Below the pieces are notes generated by a model, which did no database searches, was not told where the DNA came from, and saw nothing but the letters and a program-made list of their open reading frames with translations. From Acanthopleuribacter pedis (lineage in GTDB: Bacteria > Acidobacteriota > Holophagae > Acanthopleuribacterales > Acanthopleuribacteraceae), in NCBI RefSeq assembly GCF_017377855.1, contig NZ_JAFREP010000023.1, positions 122,904 to 186,903 of the forward strand: a stretch of 64,000 nt of DNA, in the 5' to 3' direction. The translations under genes were made by a program, and so were the position numbers. Shown here one piece after another: positions 34,286 to 43,811 of the stretch. The stretch's first letter is position 1, and each line of letters starts with the position of its first letter.

Positions 34286-35305
34286 CTACAAAACGCGGTC
34301 GTGGCGGTTACTTGAGATCAGCAGGAAAAAGAAAAACGGGGCGCCGATCAGAGAAGTCATGACGCCGACCGGTAACCCGGAGGGTTGCATGAGTAACCGG
34401 GCGACCAAGTCACACCACACCAAAAACAAACCACCGACCAGGGGCACAACCCACACCAAGCGCCGGTGATCGCCACCCCAACCCAGCCGACAAACGTGGG
34501 GAACCACCATCCCGATAAAACCAATGGGACCGGTGATGCTGACAATCACTGCCACCAAAAGCGACACACCCGCCAGCAAAAGGCGTTTAATCGTTTTCAC
34601 CGCTAGGCCGCGCGCGTGGGCCAGGTCGTCACCGAGCAACAAAAGATTCAGATGCGGGGCCAAACCCAGCATAACCAACCAGAAACAGCCGGAGACAACG
34701 GCAAGCGCCATGGCTTCACCATAACCCACCACGGCGATTCCTCCCAGCAACCAGCGAATAATGCGAAACGACTGATAAAAGGACGCCAGCGATTGGATCA
34801 GCATCAGCAAACTGGAGAAGAAAAAAGAAACGGCAACACCCGCGAGCAGCAGAACATGGCGCTGGGTACCCAGACGGGTGGTGCTAAAGGCCAAGATGAG
34901 GGCGGTGGCCGCGGCGGCCCCGGTCATGGCCCCCAGGGTCACCCCCATACCAGTTGCACCGGAGGCCATGCCGCCGAGCACAATCGCCGCGGCGGCGCCG
35001 CAGGCCGACCCACTCGACACGCCGAGCGTGTAAGGCGTCGCCAAACTATTGAGAAACAAGGCCTGAAAAATGAGGCCGGCACTTGCCAAACCTGCGCCGG
35101 CACAGAAAGCGGTTAACACCCGCGGCACACGCAACTGCCAAAAAATACGCGCGGTGACACTTTCACTTTGCCAGAGATCGTGCCATTGCAGTTCCGCGAC
35201 ACCCAGCATGGCACCCGCGGCAAAGGTGAGCAGGGTCAAAACCAGGGCCGCCGCCACGGAAAGCCATGGCGAAACAGGTGATCGAACCCGAACGGGTGCG
35301 TCCAA
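34286..35305 (-). CDS. FecCD/BtuC-family ABC transporter permease
   Basis: 339 residues with about nine to ten hydrophobic segments. The block RVPRVLTAFCAGAGLASAGLIFQALFLNSLATP and the cytoplasmic coupling loop near GPIGFIGMVVPH are typical of permeases for iron-siderophore, haem or cobalamin uptake. No ATPase or binding protein lies beside it; the gene follows gmhA by about 13 bp and then reaches a terminator. The partner subunits must be elsewhere, so the substrate is unknown. The start is TTG at 35305. Confidence 0.85.
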   Translation of the reverse strand: MDAPVRVRSPVSPWLSVAAALVLTLLTFAAGAMLGVAELQWHDLWQSESVTARIFWQLRVPRVLTAFCAGAGLASAGLIFQALFLNSLATPYTLGVSSGSACGAAAAIVLGGMASGATGMGVTLGAMTGAAAATALILAFSTTRLGTQRHVLLLAGVAVSFFFSSLLMLIQSLASFYQSFRIIRWLLGGIAVVGYGEAMALAVVSGCFWLVMLGLAPHLNLLLLGDDLAHARGLAVKTIKRLLLAGVSLLVAVIVSITGPIGFIGMVVPHVCRLGWGGDHRRLVWVVPLVGGLFLVWCDLVARLLMQPSGLPVGVMTSLIGAPFFFFLLISSNRHDRVL

Positions 35306-35318
35306 CGGAATTCTCGGT

Positions 35319-35885
35319 TTAACCGTGGAATTGATCGATCAGGTCACACCAGGTATGCCAAATCCACTGCTGGCCTTCCTGAATGCGGGGCGTATGGTCG
35401 GAGGGAACCACCAGCGCCACATCCGCGAGCGGTTTCATACGCCCGCCGCCTTTGCCGACCAAGGCGACATTGGTCACACCGATCTTTTTGGCGCTGTTCA
35501 TGGCGCGCACCAGGTTTTCACTGTTGCCACTGGTACTAATTCCGATAAAAACGTCACCTTCACGGCCGAGCCCTTCAAGCTGACGGCTAAACACCTGGTC
35601 ATACCCATAATCATTGCCAACCGCGGTCAATATGGAGGTATCCGTGGTTAAGGCAATCGCGGGCAGCGAGCGGCGTTCAACCAAATAACGACCCACCAGC
35701 TCGGCGGCGAAGTGCTGGGCATCCGCCGCGGACCCACCATTGCCGGCCACCAAAATTTTGTGGCCCTGCTCGAGGCGTTTCCAGAGCAAACGGCCAATGG
35801 CCTCAACCTCGCCGAGATAGCCGTCGCGCAACTTTTGAAACAGCGCGATATGTTCTTCAATGTCTTTGGTGAGTTTGGCTTCCAT
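35319..35885 (-). CDS. gmhA: Phosphoheptose isomerase
   Basis: Converts sedoheptulose 7-phosphate to D-glycero-D-manno-heptose 7-phosphate for the LPS inner core. The 188 residues form one SIS domain with AGNGGSAADAQHFAAELVGR near 48, TTDTSILTAVGND near 80, and GISTSGNSENL near 115. The C-terminal TPRIQE block is present, though the following histidine region (GQQWIWHTWCDLI) is slightly divergent from the family. ATG at 35885 follows AAGGACA. Related DiaA-type SIS proteins are an alternative, but size and motifs favour GmhA. Confidence 0.88.
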   Translation of the reverse strand: MEAKLTKDIEEHIALFQKLRDGYLGEVEAIGRLLWKRLEQGHKILVAGNGGSAADAQHFAAELVGRYLVERRSLPAIALTTDTSILTAVGNDYGYDQVFSRQLEGLGREGDVFIGISTSGNSENLVRAMNSAKKIGVTNVALVGKGGGRMKPLADVALVVPSDHTPRIQEGQQWIWHTWCDLIDQFHG

Positions 35886-36172
35886 GTGTGTCCTTAACCT
35901 TCGTTCTTCAATCCTATCGGGTCATCCGACCCAACCTTTTTACCATACATGAAATGGAGACGGGAATCACGAGCGACGCCTTCTTAAACCCCGCGGGCAT
36001 GCGAAACAATGCGCCGAAAAACCACCTTTAATATATCGCCACATCCACGCAGTTTTCGCCAAACAGACCGCCACAACCCTTGGCGATTGCACCCGCCTAA
36101 GCCGGCAGAGTTCGAACAGCCTCAACTCCATAAGCTACATTAAAACCAACTATTTAATAATGATCGATAAGT

Positions 36173-36189
36173 TTGGCAACATGCTTGCT
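36173..36189 (+). promoter_or_regulatory. Putative sigma-54 (-24/-12) promoter of the psp locus
   Basis: TTGGCAACATGCTTGCT has the invariant GG at 36175-36176 and GC at 36187-36188, 12 bp apart as RpoN promoters require. It sits 41 bp before the pspA ATG. PspA operons in Proteobacteria are classically sigma-54 dependent under PspF. No pspF gene is in the window. Confidence 0.65.
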
Positions 36190-36229
36190 AATGGGTATCC
36201 CGCGTGACAAACCCACACAGGAGGACACT

Positions 36230-36943
36230 ATGGGTATTTTCTCTAGAATTAGCGAAATTGTTAATTCGAACGTCAACTCTATTTTGGAAAAGGCTGAAAA
36301 CCCAGAGAAACTGGTTAAGCTGATGATTCACGAAATGGAAGACACCCTGACCGAGGTTAAATCTTCCGCCGCCGAGGTTGTCGCGGACCGTATTCGTATT
36401 GAACGCGCCCTGGATACCGAGAAACAACGCGTTTCCGATTGGCAAGCTAAAGCCAATCTTGCCTTGGATCGCAACCGCGAAGATCTTGCCAAAGAAGCTC
36501 TGGAACAAAAATTAACAGCGGAAGGCAAAGTCCGCGAGTTAACCGAGCAACACAAAGAGTCCACCGATTTGAGCAACCAATACCAAGGCGATATCGGTCG
36601 TTTGGAAGAAAAGCTGGAAGCCGCCCGCGGTCGTCAGCGTCTGCTCATCGCCGGCCACAAAAGCGCCAAAAACCGCCGTGCTGTTGAAGACAAAATCTAC
36701 CGTATCAATACCACCGGTGCCTTTGCCAAGTTCGAAAATTACGAAAAACGCATCGACCGCTACCGCGCGGAAGCCGAGGTGATGTCGATCAGCAACCAGA
36801 GCCTTGAGAAAAAGTTCTCCGATCTCGTTAAAAACGAAGCCGTCGAGCTGGAGCTGCAGCGCCTAAAGGAAGAACGGGGTATCGCGACCAAAGAACACGA
36901 GGCCATCGCCCCCCCCAAGAAAGAAACCGCCGCCGTAGGCTAA
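36230..36943 (+). CDS. pspA: Phage-shock protein A (ESCRT-III-like membrane stress protein)
   Basis: 237 residues, almost all predicted coiled coil. The N-terminal amphipathic helix MGIFSRISEIVNSNVNSIL, and NPEKLVKLMIHEMEDTL shortly after, are diagnostic of PspA/IM30. It assembles on damaged inner membrane to keep the proton motive force and, in some bacteria, restrains its own activator. AGGAGG lies 5 nt before ATG 36230; the longer in-frame start at 36173 falls inside the promoter. It is the first gene of a psp-type operon. Confidence 0.94.
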   Translation: MGIFSRISEIVNSNVNSILEKAENPEKLVKLMIHEMEDTLTEVKSSAAEVVADRIRIERALDTEKQRVSDWQAKANLALDRNREDLAKEALEQKLTAEGKVRELTEQHKESTDLSNQYQGDIGRLEEKLEAARGRQRLLIAGHKSAKNRRAVEDKIYRINTTGAFAKFENYEKRIDRYRAEAEVMSISNQSLEKKFSDLVKNEAVELELQRLKEERGIATKEHEAIAPPKKETAAVG

Positions 36944-37043
36944 CGCACCGCGGCGGGCCTTTCCCGCCGTTCTCACCACACTTACACATGGGGTGGCGCG
37001 CGCCCCATGCACCTTGGCCCGGCCGGCCACCGGAGGTATCACC

Positions 37044-37310
37044 TTGGATGATCTCATTCCACTTTTTATTTTTTTTGTCACACCCGTCACCTTGACGCTC
37101 CTGTACATGGGCTACCGCCTCGCCAACCGCCTGCTCGACCTACGCATGGCAAAACTCAACCCCGGCAGCGAATCCGCCCCGCTTGAGCCAGGCGAGCCCC
37201 CGACCCTGAACCCGCGGCCCCTTCAGGAACGCGCCCAACGGTTGCAGGAACGACTCGGTCACTTGGAAGAAATTCTCGCGCACCAGACGAAACAAGGAAA
37301 AATTTCATGA
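37044..37310 (+). CDS. PspB-like small membrane protein
   Basis: 88 residues if started at TTG 37044, which follows GGAGG by 7 nt. One N-terminal transmembrane helix (about 5-25) precedes a C-terminal amphipathic coiled coil (LQERAQRLQERLGHLEEILAHQ), the same layout as PspB. Position between pspA and pspC supports the call, although sequence similarity to PspB is limited. Its last four bases overlap the next ATG. Confidence 0.6.
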   Translation: MDDLIPLFIFFVTPVTLTLLYMGYRLANRLLDLRMAKLNPGSESAPLEPGEPPTLNPRPLQERAQRLQERLGHLEEILAHQTKQGKIS

Positions 37311-37537
37311 AAAAAGTGTTTGAAGTCGCCTGCATCGGCGCCGCACTTGTCGGTGCGATCTGGTTATCCGGGCTCGTGCTCAAGGTACTGACCGGCTTGC
37401 TGGGATTGATCGCGGCCATCGCCGGCTCAATCCTCCACTTCCTGCTCAGCAAAAGTGTTTTAACCCTGGCCGTGCTTGGTTTTATCGTCTATCTTGTTTT
37501 CACAAAGAAACCAGAATACGAGCGCGCTCACCACTAA
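37307..37537 (+). CDS. Small two-helix membrane protein in the psp operon
   Basis: 76 residues with two strongly hydrophobic stretches (about 7-42 and 47-66). It overlaps the PspB-like gene by 4 bp (ATGA), so translation is coupled. No family was recognised; by location it may be an accessory of the phage-shock response comparable to PspD or PspG. Confidence 0.65.
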   Translation: MKKVFEVACIGAALVGAIWLSGLVLKVLTGLLGLIAAIAGSILHFLLSKSVLTLAVLGFIVYLVFTKKPEYERAHH

Positions 37538-37676
37538 CCACCGCTTTCCCGGTTGCGGCCCCCTCGGTCGCGTCGATCCCGTTTTTATGGGTGTCCCCCG
37601 TTTTTTTGTTGGTTTGGACCAAACCCCAGGCACTTGGTCACCGTTCATTAGTAGGAACTTTGAAGGAGTAGGAATT

Positions 37677-38147
37677 ATGGCTTATACCACTTACCGGCAC
37701 CAATTCATGGAAGGAGATTCCAGACGCGCATCCCGCTCACGCCGGTACCGTGCTCGCGGCAAGCGCCTGATGTTTCGCGGTCGCCCCCGTCCGGTACGTC
37801 GCCATCGAATTTTTGCCGGTGTTTGCGGCGGCCTCGCGGAGCACCTGGACATTTCACCCATCATGCTGCGGCTCGCGGCCATTGGCACCCTGGTGCTCCC
37901 ACCACTCGGCGCTTTGGCTGTTTTAACCTACATCTTCCTCACCTTGTGGATGCCCCCACAACATGCCGTAACCTATGACGGCCCCTTCGAGGAACCGATT
38001 TCCAAGGACGAATACCACCAAACCCCCGCCATCGCCATGTCGCAGCTAGAAGACCAATACGCCGACATTGAACGCCGCATTCAACAATTGGAAGACATCG
38101 TCACCAGCAAAGAGTTCGATTTAAAGCGCAAATTCGACAATTTGTAG
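37677..38147 (+). CDS. pspC: PspC-domain protein
   Basis: 156 residues. A basic N-terminus (about 1-43) precedes the PspC domain (about 44-95: RHRIFAGVCGGLAEHLDISPIM, then two hydrophobic turns ending TLWMPP) and an acidic coiled-coil tail (about 118-154). PspC senses or transmits envelope stress with PspB. ATG 37677 follows AAGGAGTAGGAATT. The 139-bp gap from the preceding gene could hold an internal promoter. A strong terminator follows. Confidence 0.9.
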   Translation: MAYTTYRHQFMEGDSRRASRSRRYRARGKRLMFRGRPRPVRRHRIFAGVCGGLAEHLDISPIMLRLAAIGTLVLPPLGALAVLTYIFLTLWMPPQHAVTYDGPFEEPISKDEYHQTPAIAMSQLEDQYADIERRIQQLEDIVTSKEFDLKRKFDNL

Positions 38148-38203
38148 GCATCCCGCGCCACCTTCCCGCCGAACCAACAGGGGTTTCATTTGAGAATCGC
38201 AAA

Positions 38204-38236
38204 CCAAAGCCGCACCAACCGTGCGGCTTTGGTCGT
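38204..38236 (+). terminator. Intrinsic terminator after pspC
   Basis: CCAAAGCCGCAC (38204-38215) pairs perfectly with GTGCGGCTTTGG (38221-38232) around a 5-nt loop and is followed by TCGTTTT. It may also serve the convergent gene ending at 38238. Confidence 0.82.
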
Positions 38237-38237
38237 T

Positions 38238-38537
38238 TTAGCCCGCAAGTCGCTCGCAGGGATCGGCATCGGCAAACCCCTCAAAACCTTCGCGAAAATA
38301 GGCGAGATCCACAAACCAACGCTGCCATTGCTGGATCAATCCCCCCGGCTGATTGTGTAACACCGCCAACAAACGCGCCTCATCCAAAAAGAGAATGCGC
38401 GCCAAATCTTCCAGGAGCATGATGCCGTCACTTTCGATGACGCGTTCGAGGTCCCAGTTTTCGTACTCTTCTTCATGCAACAGAATCAGTACCGGTTGTT
38501 CTTGGCCGGGCAGACCGGCTTCTCGTTCATATACCAT
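38238..38537 (-). CDS. Small acidic hypothetical protein
   Basis: 99 residues from ATG 38537, chosen because GAGGG lies 5 nt upstream; longer in-frame starts to 38597 lack a ribosome-binding site. It is an acidic helical protein with no membrane segment or recognised motif. It converges on pspC and shares that terminator. Confidence 0.5.
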   Translation of the reverse strand: MVYEREAGLPGQEQPVLILLHEEEYENWDLERVIESDGIMLLEDLARILFLDEARLLAVLHNQPGGLIQQWQRWFVDLAYFREGFEGFADADPCERLAG

Positions 38538-39066
38538 CGCGTCCCTCACTTCTTGCCTCATTCGGTCGATCTGGTTTTGCGGACCGCCCAACCTCACCGG
38601 AAATGCGCAAAGACATTCGTGAAGCGCCCCGGCAAAACCGCCGGTACCCGAGACTCTCGGAAAGACGCGGAGTCAAGAGATCCGACGGGTGATCGCCCAA
38701 CCCTAATCTACGTCCTAAATGTGCGGCACGTCAGGGCCAAAAGCTGGCTTAGTAGCGGCAAATACTTGGGCTGGAACCCCAACAGCAACCAAGTTGACAT
38801 GAAATACATCAGTAACGCCGCTATTGGTCTTGTTTTTGACAAATCCTGTTGTCGGCAACGCATGGCCCGCGCGGTTTCGACGGCCGCATCACACCCATCA
38901 ACCCCTCAATTCACACCCTGTTAACCCTTGCCGCTCCCTTCTTCCCGGCAAACCTCAAAAGGATTCTCAGATCAGGTTCCCAAACATTCTCGGGAGGTTT
39001 TTGCTTATATTAAAAGCATCGCCTGGGTCCCCTCCCTAACTATCATGAAACCTGGAGCGCGACGAC
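38538..39066. other. Intergenic stretch, 529 bp
   Basis: It separates divergent genes. No convincing small gene, RNA or promoter was recognised; reading frames here lack ribosome-binding sites and are proline/arginine-rich shadows. Confidence 0.3.
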
Positions 39067-40053
39067 TTGAATATCAAATATTTACTGATGTTTATTGCTC
39101 TTGTCCAGGCCTTAATCATCGCTTATTTCTTAGGTCTTAATCGGCACCATTCTCAGCCAAGGCCCTCGGCCACGCCGACCGGAACCCTGTTCACCACACT
39201 TACCAAGGAACAGGCCGACCAGAGTTACCGAGACGGGATGCGTCTTCTCACCGAGGAAGGCCCGGCTCGAGCGCAGGCCTTTTTCGAAACTCGCTTCCAA
39301 GAAAGCGGCCATTTAACCCTGTTATACGGTTTAGCTTGGACCCAATACCTGAACCAAGACCAGGCAGCGGCGGAACGCAATCTGGTTTACATTCTGGATC
39401 ACCAGCCGGACACAGAACTGGCGGCCCATTGCCACTACCTTCAGGGTTACCTCGCGCTTAACCAGGCACGACACCAGGATGCGATTAACGGCTTCGAGGC
39501 GGCCCACCACCTCTACCGGCTGCGCGACAAACAAAACAATCTCTTTAAATGCGAGATCGGTATGGCAAGCGCGGCGGTGTTCCAACGCCGCTATGAACGC
39601 GCCGACGAACTGCTGAACATCGCTTTCAGCCGATTCGAAAGCGGCAAGGTCAAACACCTCGGTCATTTTTACCACCTCAAAGCCAAGGTCAGCTTTGGAA
39701 GAAAACGCTGGGCGGCGGCGCGTACCTTTGCTGAGAAAGAGTTGGCGGAATTTGAACGTATCGGCGATGCACTCAACACGGGTGTGGCCTACGGGGACCT
39801 CGCTTTTTTCAGAGGCTTAACCGGTGACCTGGCCGGAAGCTTAGCAGCGAATACGGAAGCGGAATCACGACTTACCCAACTTCAGGCCCAAGATAAATTG
39901 ATTCAAACCAAAATTAACCGCATCCTGCTCGCCCACTGCGAGGGACGGACGGAAGATCGTTTGGTCGAAGAAGTGCGCGCGCATGTCGAAGCCCAAAACG
40001 ACCTTTATGCCGGCGAGCAGTTGGAACTGCTTGAAGACTGGGAATGCCCATGA
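39067..40053 (+). CDS. Membrane-anchored TPR protein
   Basis: 328 residues. An N-terminal uncleaved signal anchor (about 3-24) precedes a periplasmic-facing helical repeat region (about 45-300). Repeats such as LLYGLAWTQYLNQDQAAAERNL, YLQGYLALNQARHQDAINGF and AYGDLAFFRGLTGDLAGSL are TPR-like. The start is TTG at 39067, with GGAG about 10 nt upstream. No catalytic domain is seen; it is likely a scaffold. No close gene partner is present. Confidence 0.7.
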   Translation: MNIKYLLMFIALVQALIIAYFLGLNRHHSQPRPSATPTGTLFTTLTKEQADQSYRDGMRLLTEEGPARAQAFFETRFQESGHLTLLYGLAWTQYLNQDQAAAERNLVYILDHQPDTELAAHCHYLQGYLALNQARHQDAINGFEAAHHLYRLRDKQNNLFKCEIGMASAAVFQRRYERADELLNIAFSRFESGKVKHLGHFYHLKAKVSFGRKRWAAARTFAEKELAEFERIGDALNTGVAYGDLAFFRGLTGDLAGSLAANTEAESRLTQLQAQDKLIQTKINRILLAHCEGRTEDRLVEEVRAHVEAQNDLYAGEQLELLEDWECP

Positions 40054-40729
40054 TCCCGGCCTGAAATCGCAATCCTCCCGCCGATCAAAAAACAGCAGCA
40101 AACATCAGCCGAAGCCCCCACCCCCAACACCGTCAATGTGCAGAACCCAAACTTCGCGTTTTGCGAACGGATCGCCCGCGGGCACGCCCCTCCTCAGGAC
40201 ATGTCACAACCGAGCATGCTTATCAATTGGTTCCCGAGCAAAGCCTCGCTTATCCGCACGGGCTGTTTTTTTGGCAAAGTGTCACAGAAAAGCTTGACGG
40301 GGGATGCAACGGACTGTTGTGTTAGAGTCACCTGCCAATGGTTTCAGCTTTTTGCCGAATAGCCGTGCTTGCCGATCCTCGCGGCGGCTTCTACCGACCG
40401 GCGTGTCTCAGGTCGCGCGAACCCGGGGTTGTTGCACAGAGCACCTCATCCTGGTGCGCCCATCTACCCGACAAGCGATAGCGGAACCGTTAAAAGCTTA
40501 TAACTAGGCAGCTTACCTGCCCTCACCACGAGTCGGGTAAATCCCACTGATCACCCACCGTTTCAACCTGGGTACGGCATCTCCGATGTTCGATACCCAG
40601 GGTATCGCCTCGTAAACGGCACCTTACCGGCTAGGTGGTTTCTTGCCGGGGTTCCAGGTTCCGCTTCACAACACACCGCCGAGAAAGGCCGGCCGGTGAA
40701 GGGCGATGCCATGCTCCCGAGGAGGAACA
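40054..40729. other. Intergenic stretch, 676 bp
   Basis: No supported gene. Translations in all frames are short and lack ribosome-binding sites until AGGAGG at 40720. The length leaves room for an untranslated RNA, but no clear terminator or promoter pair was found. Confidence 0.3.
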
Positions 40730-41032
40730 TTGACTGAATTATTACCCATCAACCGCGCATCGCCGGTTGATCCAACCACCATCGCACCATTGCGCCAGCC
40801 CACAAGCACCCTTCAATCCGAACGTTTCCCAGACCGAGATGTCGTAGACGTGCGAGGCATTTCCGCCGATAACGGCACCATCGGCCCAAACCCCGACCCA
40901 CCGGACATTGACAACGGCTCACGGCTCGTGGCCGAGTCCAGCGGGACGCCGCCCCGAGCCGAGGTCGCAACGGGGTATGGGAATGCAGCCCCCACCCCGT
41001 CCGACCCGACCCGGTTTTCGTTCCTAGCCTAA
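40730..41032 (+). CDS. Short low-complexity hypothetical protein
   Basis: A 100-codon frame from TTG 40730, supported only by a well-placed AGGAGG at 40720-40725. The product is Pro/Ser/Asp-rich, without predicted structure, signal peptide or recognised family. It overlaps the 3' end of the convergent gene by 4 bp. It could be spurious. Confidence 0.35.
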   Translation: MTELLPINRASPVDPTTIAPLRQPTSTLQSERFPDRDVVDVRGISADNGTIGPNPDPPDIDNGSRLVAESSGTPPRAEVATGYGNAAPTPSDPTRFSFLA

Positions 41033-42057
41033 GGCGACATCGGCACGAAACCCAGCACCAAGTCAGGCTGCGTTGGGGGATTGGGCGGTGTTCGAAACGG
41101 TGTTGGCAGCGCCCCTCGAACCCCGCCGGTTACCCCATCCAGTCCTGACCTTTCACTATGATTCCAAGCATCAAAGGCGCCGGTCACGGAACGCGACAAG
41201 CAAGGCGCACAGGCCCCGTCATCACGGTGCACATGAACCGACGCGACCGACCCCGAGCTGATGATCGCGCCGGGCAAACGCGGACGATCCGACCACCAGC
41301 CAACACTCAAAAAGCCAATCAACATCACCGCGACGAGCGCCAATCGCGCCGGGGTCAGCCACCCCGGATTCGTGAATCGCGGCGTGGGCACCACGGCGTG
41401 GGACACGTCAGCGTCCACGGGCCGTCCCCCATAAAGCAAAGCGGCTTGGAATGCGGCGGAAACCGGGGGTAAACCTGCAACTTGGCTACTCCCACGCGAC
41501 CAAGCCAAGGCCAGGCGGCGCGTTTCTTCAGGTACACACCGGCACCAATCCACGGCCGGCAAGGGTTGATCTGATTCGACGGAAAACCCGAACCAAAAAC
41601 GCCAAAGCCTGCGTAACAAGCGGGTGCGCAAAGCAACTTCCCGTTGATCCACAACACCGGCCAAGGAGCGGCGTGCAATGGCATCGGCACACCATGCTTG
41701 ATTGCTATCGCCGGCGGCCGGCGCGGATCGCGCCAACACCGCGGCAAGCTCAAGCGCGATTTGCAGGGTGTGGTATCCCACATGACGCTGCCACACGGAA
41801 CCGGCGTAGGCCGGCACCAATCGTCCATTGGCCGCTTTGATTTTCCCGCTTAACCCCGCTTCGCGATAACCGCAAAAACTGTTGGAACGCGCAAATTGGG
41901 ATAGTGAATCACGCAGACGTGCGTAATGACGCGCTTGGGCGCGCGCGGCAACGCCGCCACAACTGTAAAGGGTCTCGGGCTCCAAACAAAGAACAAGGAA
42001 GGCGGTTTGAAGCTGAACCTTAGGCCCGATTTTCGGTATGTCTTCTTGGTGATTCAT
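41029..42057 (-). CDS. Hypothetical protein with one transmembrane segment
   Basis: About 342 residues from ATG 42057 (a TTG at 42075 is also in frame). An N-terminal region rich in Ala, Arg and Cys (about 1-225) is followed by a single hydrophobic segment (RLALVAVMLIGFLSVGWW) near 236-254 and a low-complexity C-terminal tail of about 85 residues. An N-in, C-out membrane protein is suggested. No family was recognised, and codon use in the tail is unusual. Confidence 0.5.
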   Translation of the reverse strand: MNHQEDIPKIGPKVQLQTAFLVLCLEPETLYSCGGVAARAQARHYARLRDSLSQFARSNSFCGYREAGLSGKIKAANGRLVPAYAGSVWQRHVGYHTLQIALELAAVLARSAPAAGDSNQAWCADAIARRSLAGVVDQREVALRTRLLRRLWRFWFGFSVESDQPLPAVDWCRCVPEETRRLALAWSRGSSQVAGLPPVSAAFQAALLYGGRPVDADVSHAVVPTPRFTNPGWLTPARLALVAVMLIGFLSVGWWSDRPRLPGAIISSGSVASVHVHRDDGACAPCLSRSVTGAFDAWNHSERSGLDGVTGGVRGALPTPFRTPPNPPTQPDLVLGFVPMSP

Positions 42058-42452
42058 CGACCGACGCCCCGTCAACCCACCACAACCACGGCGGGCATTA
42101 AACGATGTCGTCTTATTCTAAAAGGGCGCGGGGTGTCTGGCTATCTGGGTACCACGGAGTTATCCGTCAGATTTTTTACGAGAACCCACTTTCCCACCAA
42201 GAAACACACTCTGGGTAAAATGCCGGAATGCAGTAGGCCCCGGCGCTTTTCCACCGCGTCGTGGGAAAGAATAGGGCTGATTCAAACCAGACGGTTTCGT
42301 GACTCAGTGTCTCAGCAACGATGCGGTATGAGGCCCTGCCGGTTGTGGCTCAGCCGGCGAACAGGCGCCAAAAAACGGGCACGAAACAACAACGCGCCGA
42401 CCCGTACCGGGCCGGCGCGCGTCTCATACCGGGTTATCTTAAACAGAGAAGC
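42058..42452. other. Intergenic stretch with a GC-rich hairpin
   Basis: A palindrome at about 42398-42424 (CGCGCCG...CGGCGCG) lies about 30 bp beyond the phosphohexomutase stop and is followed on the minus strand by a T-rich TTGTTGTTTCG, so it probably terminates that gene. The rest shows nothing identifiable. Confidence 0.45.
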
Positions 42453-43811
42453 CTAGTGGCCGCCGGCCATTTCCACGGCGCCGCGGTCACCCAACCACTT
42501 GCGAACAGCCGCAACCTTTTCATCCAACAGGTCTTGCTTGTCGGCCTCGACAACCAAACGCAACAAGGGTTCGGTATTGGATTTGCGCAGACTAAACCAC
42601 CAATCGGGGAAATCAATGCGAACGCCGTCGATGGTGTTGACTTGACCGTTGGGGAATACCGTGTCGGCCTCGGCGAGCAAATCGTCGGCAATCTCGGTTT
42701 TGAAGTTGATTTCGCCGGAAGGTACGTAGATCTTAAAGGGCGCAATCAGTTCCGCCAGGGTTTTACCGGATTCTTCAATGATGTTCATGACCGTAATCAT
42801 GGTGTAGAACGCGCTGTCGGCGAAGAAGAAGTCTTTGAAGTAGAAGTGACCCGCCAACTCGCCGCCGAAGGGGCCGTCCATCTCGCGCAGCTTGGCCTTC
42901 ATGAAGGAGTGACCGACGCGGCAGAGAACCGGGGTACCGCCGTTGGCGATAATTTGCTCGGCAACAACCTTGGAGCTGCGAATGTCGTAAATGATGGCGC
43001 CGGGCCCACGTTTCTTGAGGAAGTCAACCGCGATCAAGGCGGTCAGAATGTCGGCGGGAACCACTTCACCTTGATTGTCAACGAAGAAGCAGCGGTCGGC
43101 GTCGCCGTCAAAGGCAACCCCAAAATCCAAACCCTTTTGGCGAACTTTAGCCTGCAACGCTTCCAAGGTGGTGAAGTCGAGCGGGTTGGCCAGGTGGTTG
43201 GGGAAGGTAAAATCCATATCCCAAAAAAGCGCGACCGCTTCCTGTTCGGTTTTTTTGAGGAAATCCTCAATCAAAAAGCCGCCCATGCCGTTGCCGCAAT
43301 CCACGGCGAATTTAAACTTGTGGGTGAAGGCGCAGGCTTCCTTGAGGAAATCAAGGTAGGCGGGTTTGAAATCTTGTTCGGTCAAATCACCACGTTGCCC
43401 GGCTTTAACCAGACGGTCTTCATTGATCGCCGCTTCCATCGTGTTGATGCCCTCGGCGTAACCAACCGGAACGGCCTTCGCACGGGACAATTTGATACCG
43501 TTGTATTGGCCGGGATTGTGGGAAGCGGTAATCACCGCGGCACCGTCAAAGGCGCCCCGCACACAGGCGAAGTAAGAGGTCGGCGTGGTACACAAACCCA
43601 TGTTCACCACGTGACTGCCGCCGTCGCGCACACCTTCGATGAAAGCCGCTTGCAGTTCCTCGGAATGGGGACGGCCGTCGCGACCGATCACAATCGTTTT
43701 ACCCGCGCCGATCAGGTTGCTGAATGCCACCCCAATCTTGTATCCCATTTGCGCGTCAAGTACTTCGCCGTAAACACCGCGAATGTCGTATGCTTTAAAA
43801 ATGCCGGCCAT
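42453..43811 (-). CDS. Phosphomannomutase/phosphoglucomutase
   Basis: 452-residue alpha-D-phosphohexomutase that moves phosphate between C6 and C1 of glucose or mannose for polysaccharide, LPS or glycogen precursors. Motifs: FKAYDIRG at the N-terminus, phosphoserine loop TASHNPGQYNG (Ser 97), metal loop DGDADR near 237, sugar loop GGELAGH near 320, and phosphate loop RKSNTEP near 415. ATG 43811 fits the family start; a longer frame to 43901 is unlikely. The PMM/PGM (AlgC/ManB) type fits best. Confidence 0.92.
   Translation of the reverse strand: MAGIFKAYDIRGVYGEVLDAQMGYKIGVAFSNLIGAGKTIVIGRDGRPHSEELQAAFIEGVRDGGSHVVNMGLCTTPTSYFACVRGAFDGAAVITASHNPGQYNGIKLSRAKAVPVGYAEGINTMEAAINEDRLVKAGQRGDLTEQDFKPAYLDFLKEACAFTHKFKFAVDCGNGMGGFLIEDFLKKTEQEAVALFWDMDFTFPNHLANPLDFTTLEALQAKVRQKGLDFGVAFDGDADRCFFVDNQGEVVPADILTALIAVDFLKKRGPGAIIYDIRSSKVVAEQIIANGGTPVLCRVGHSFMKAKLREMDGPFGGELAGHFYFKDFFFADSAFYTMITVMNIIEESGKTLAELIAPFKIYVPSGEINFKTEIADDLLAEADTVFPNGQVNTIDGVRIDFPDWWFSLRKSNTEPLLRLVVEADKQDLLDEKVAAVRKWLGDRGAVEMAGGH

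Noticed and set aside
36173..36229. Upstream in-frame extension of pspA
   Set aside because: It would translate the -24/-12 promoter; AGGAGG and family alignment fix the start at 36230.
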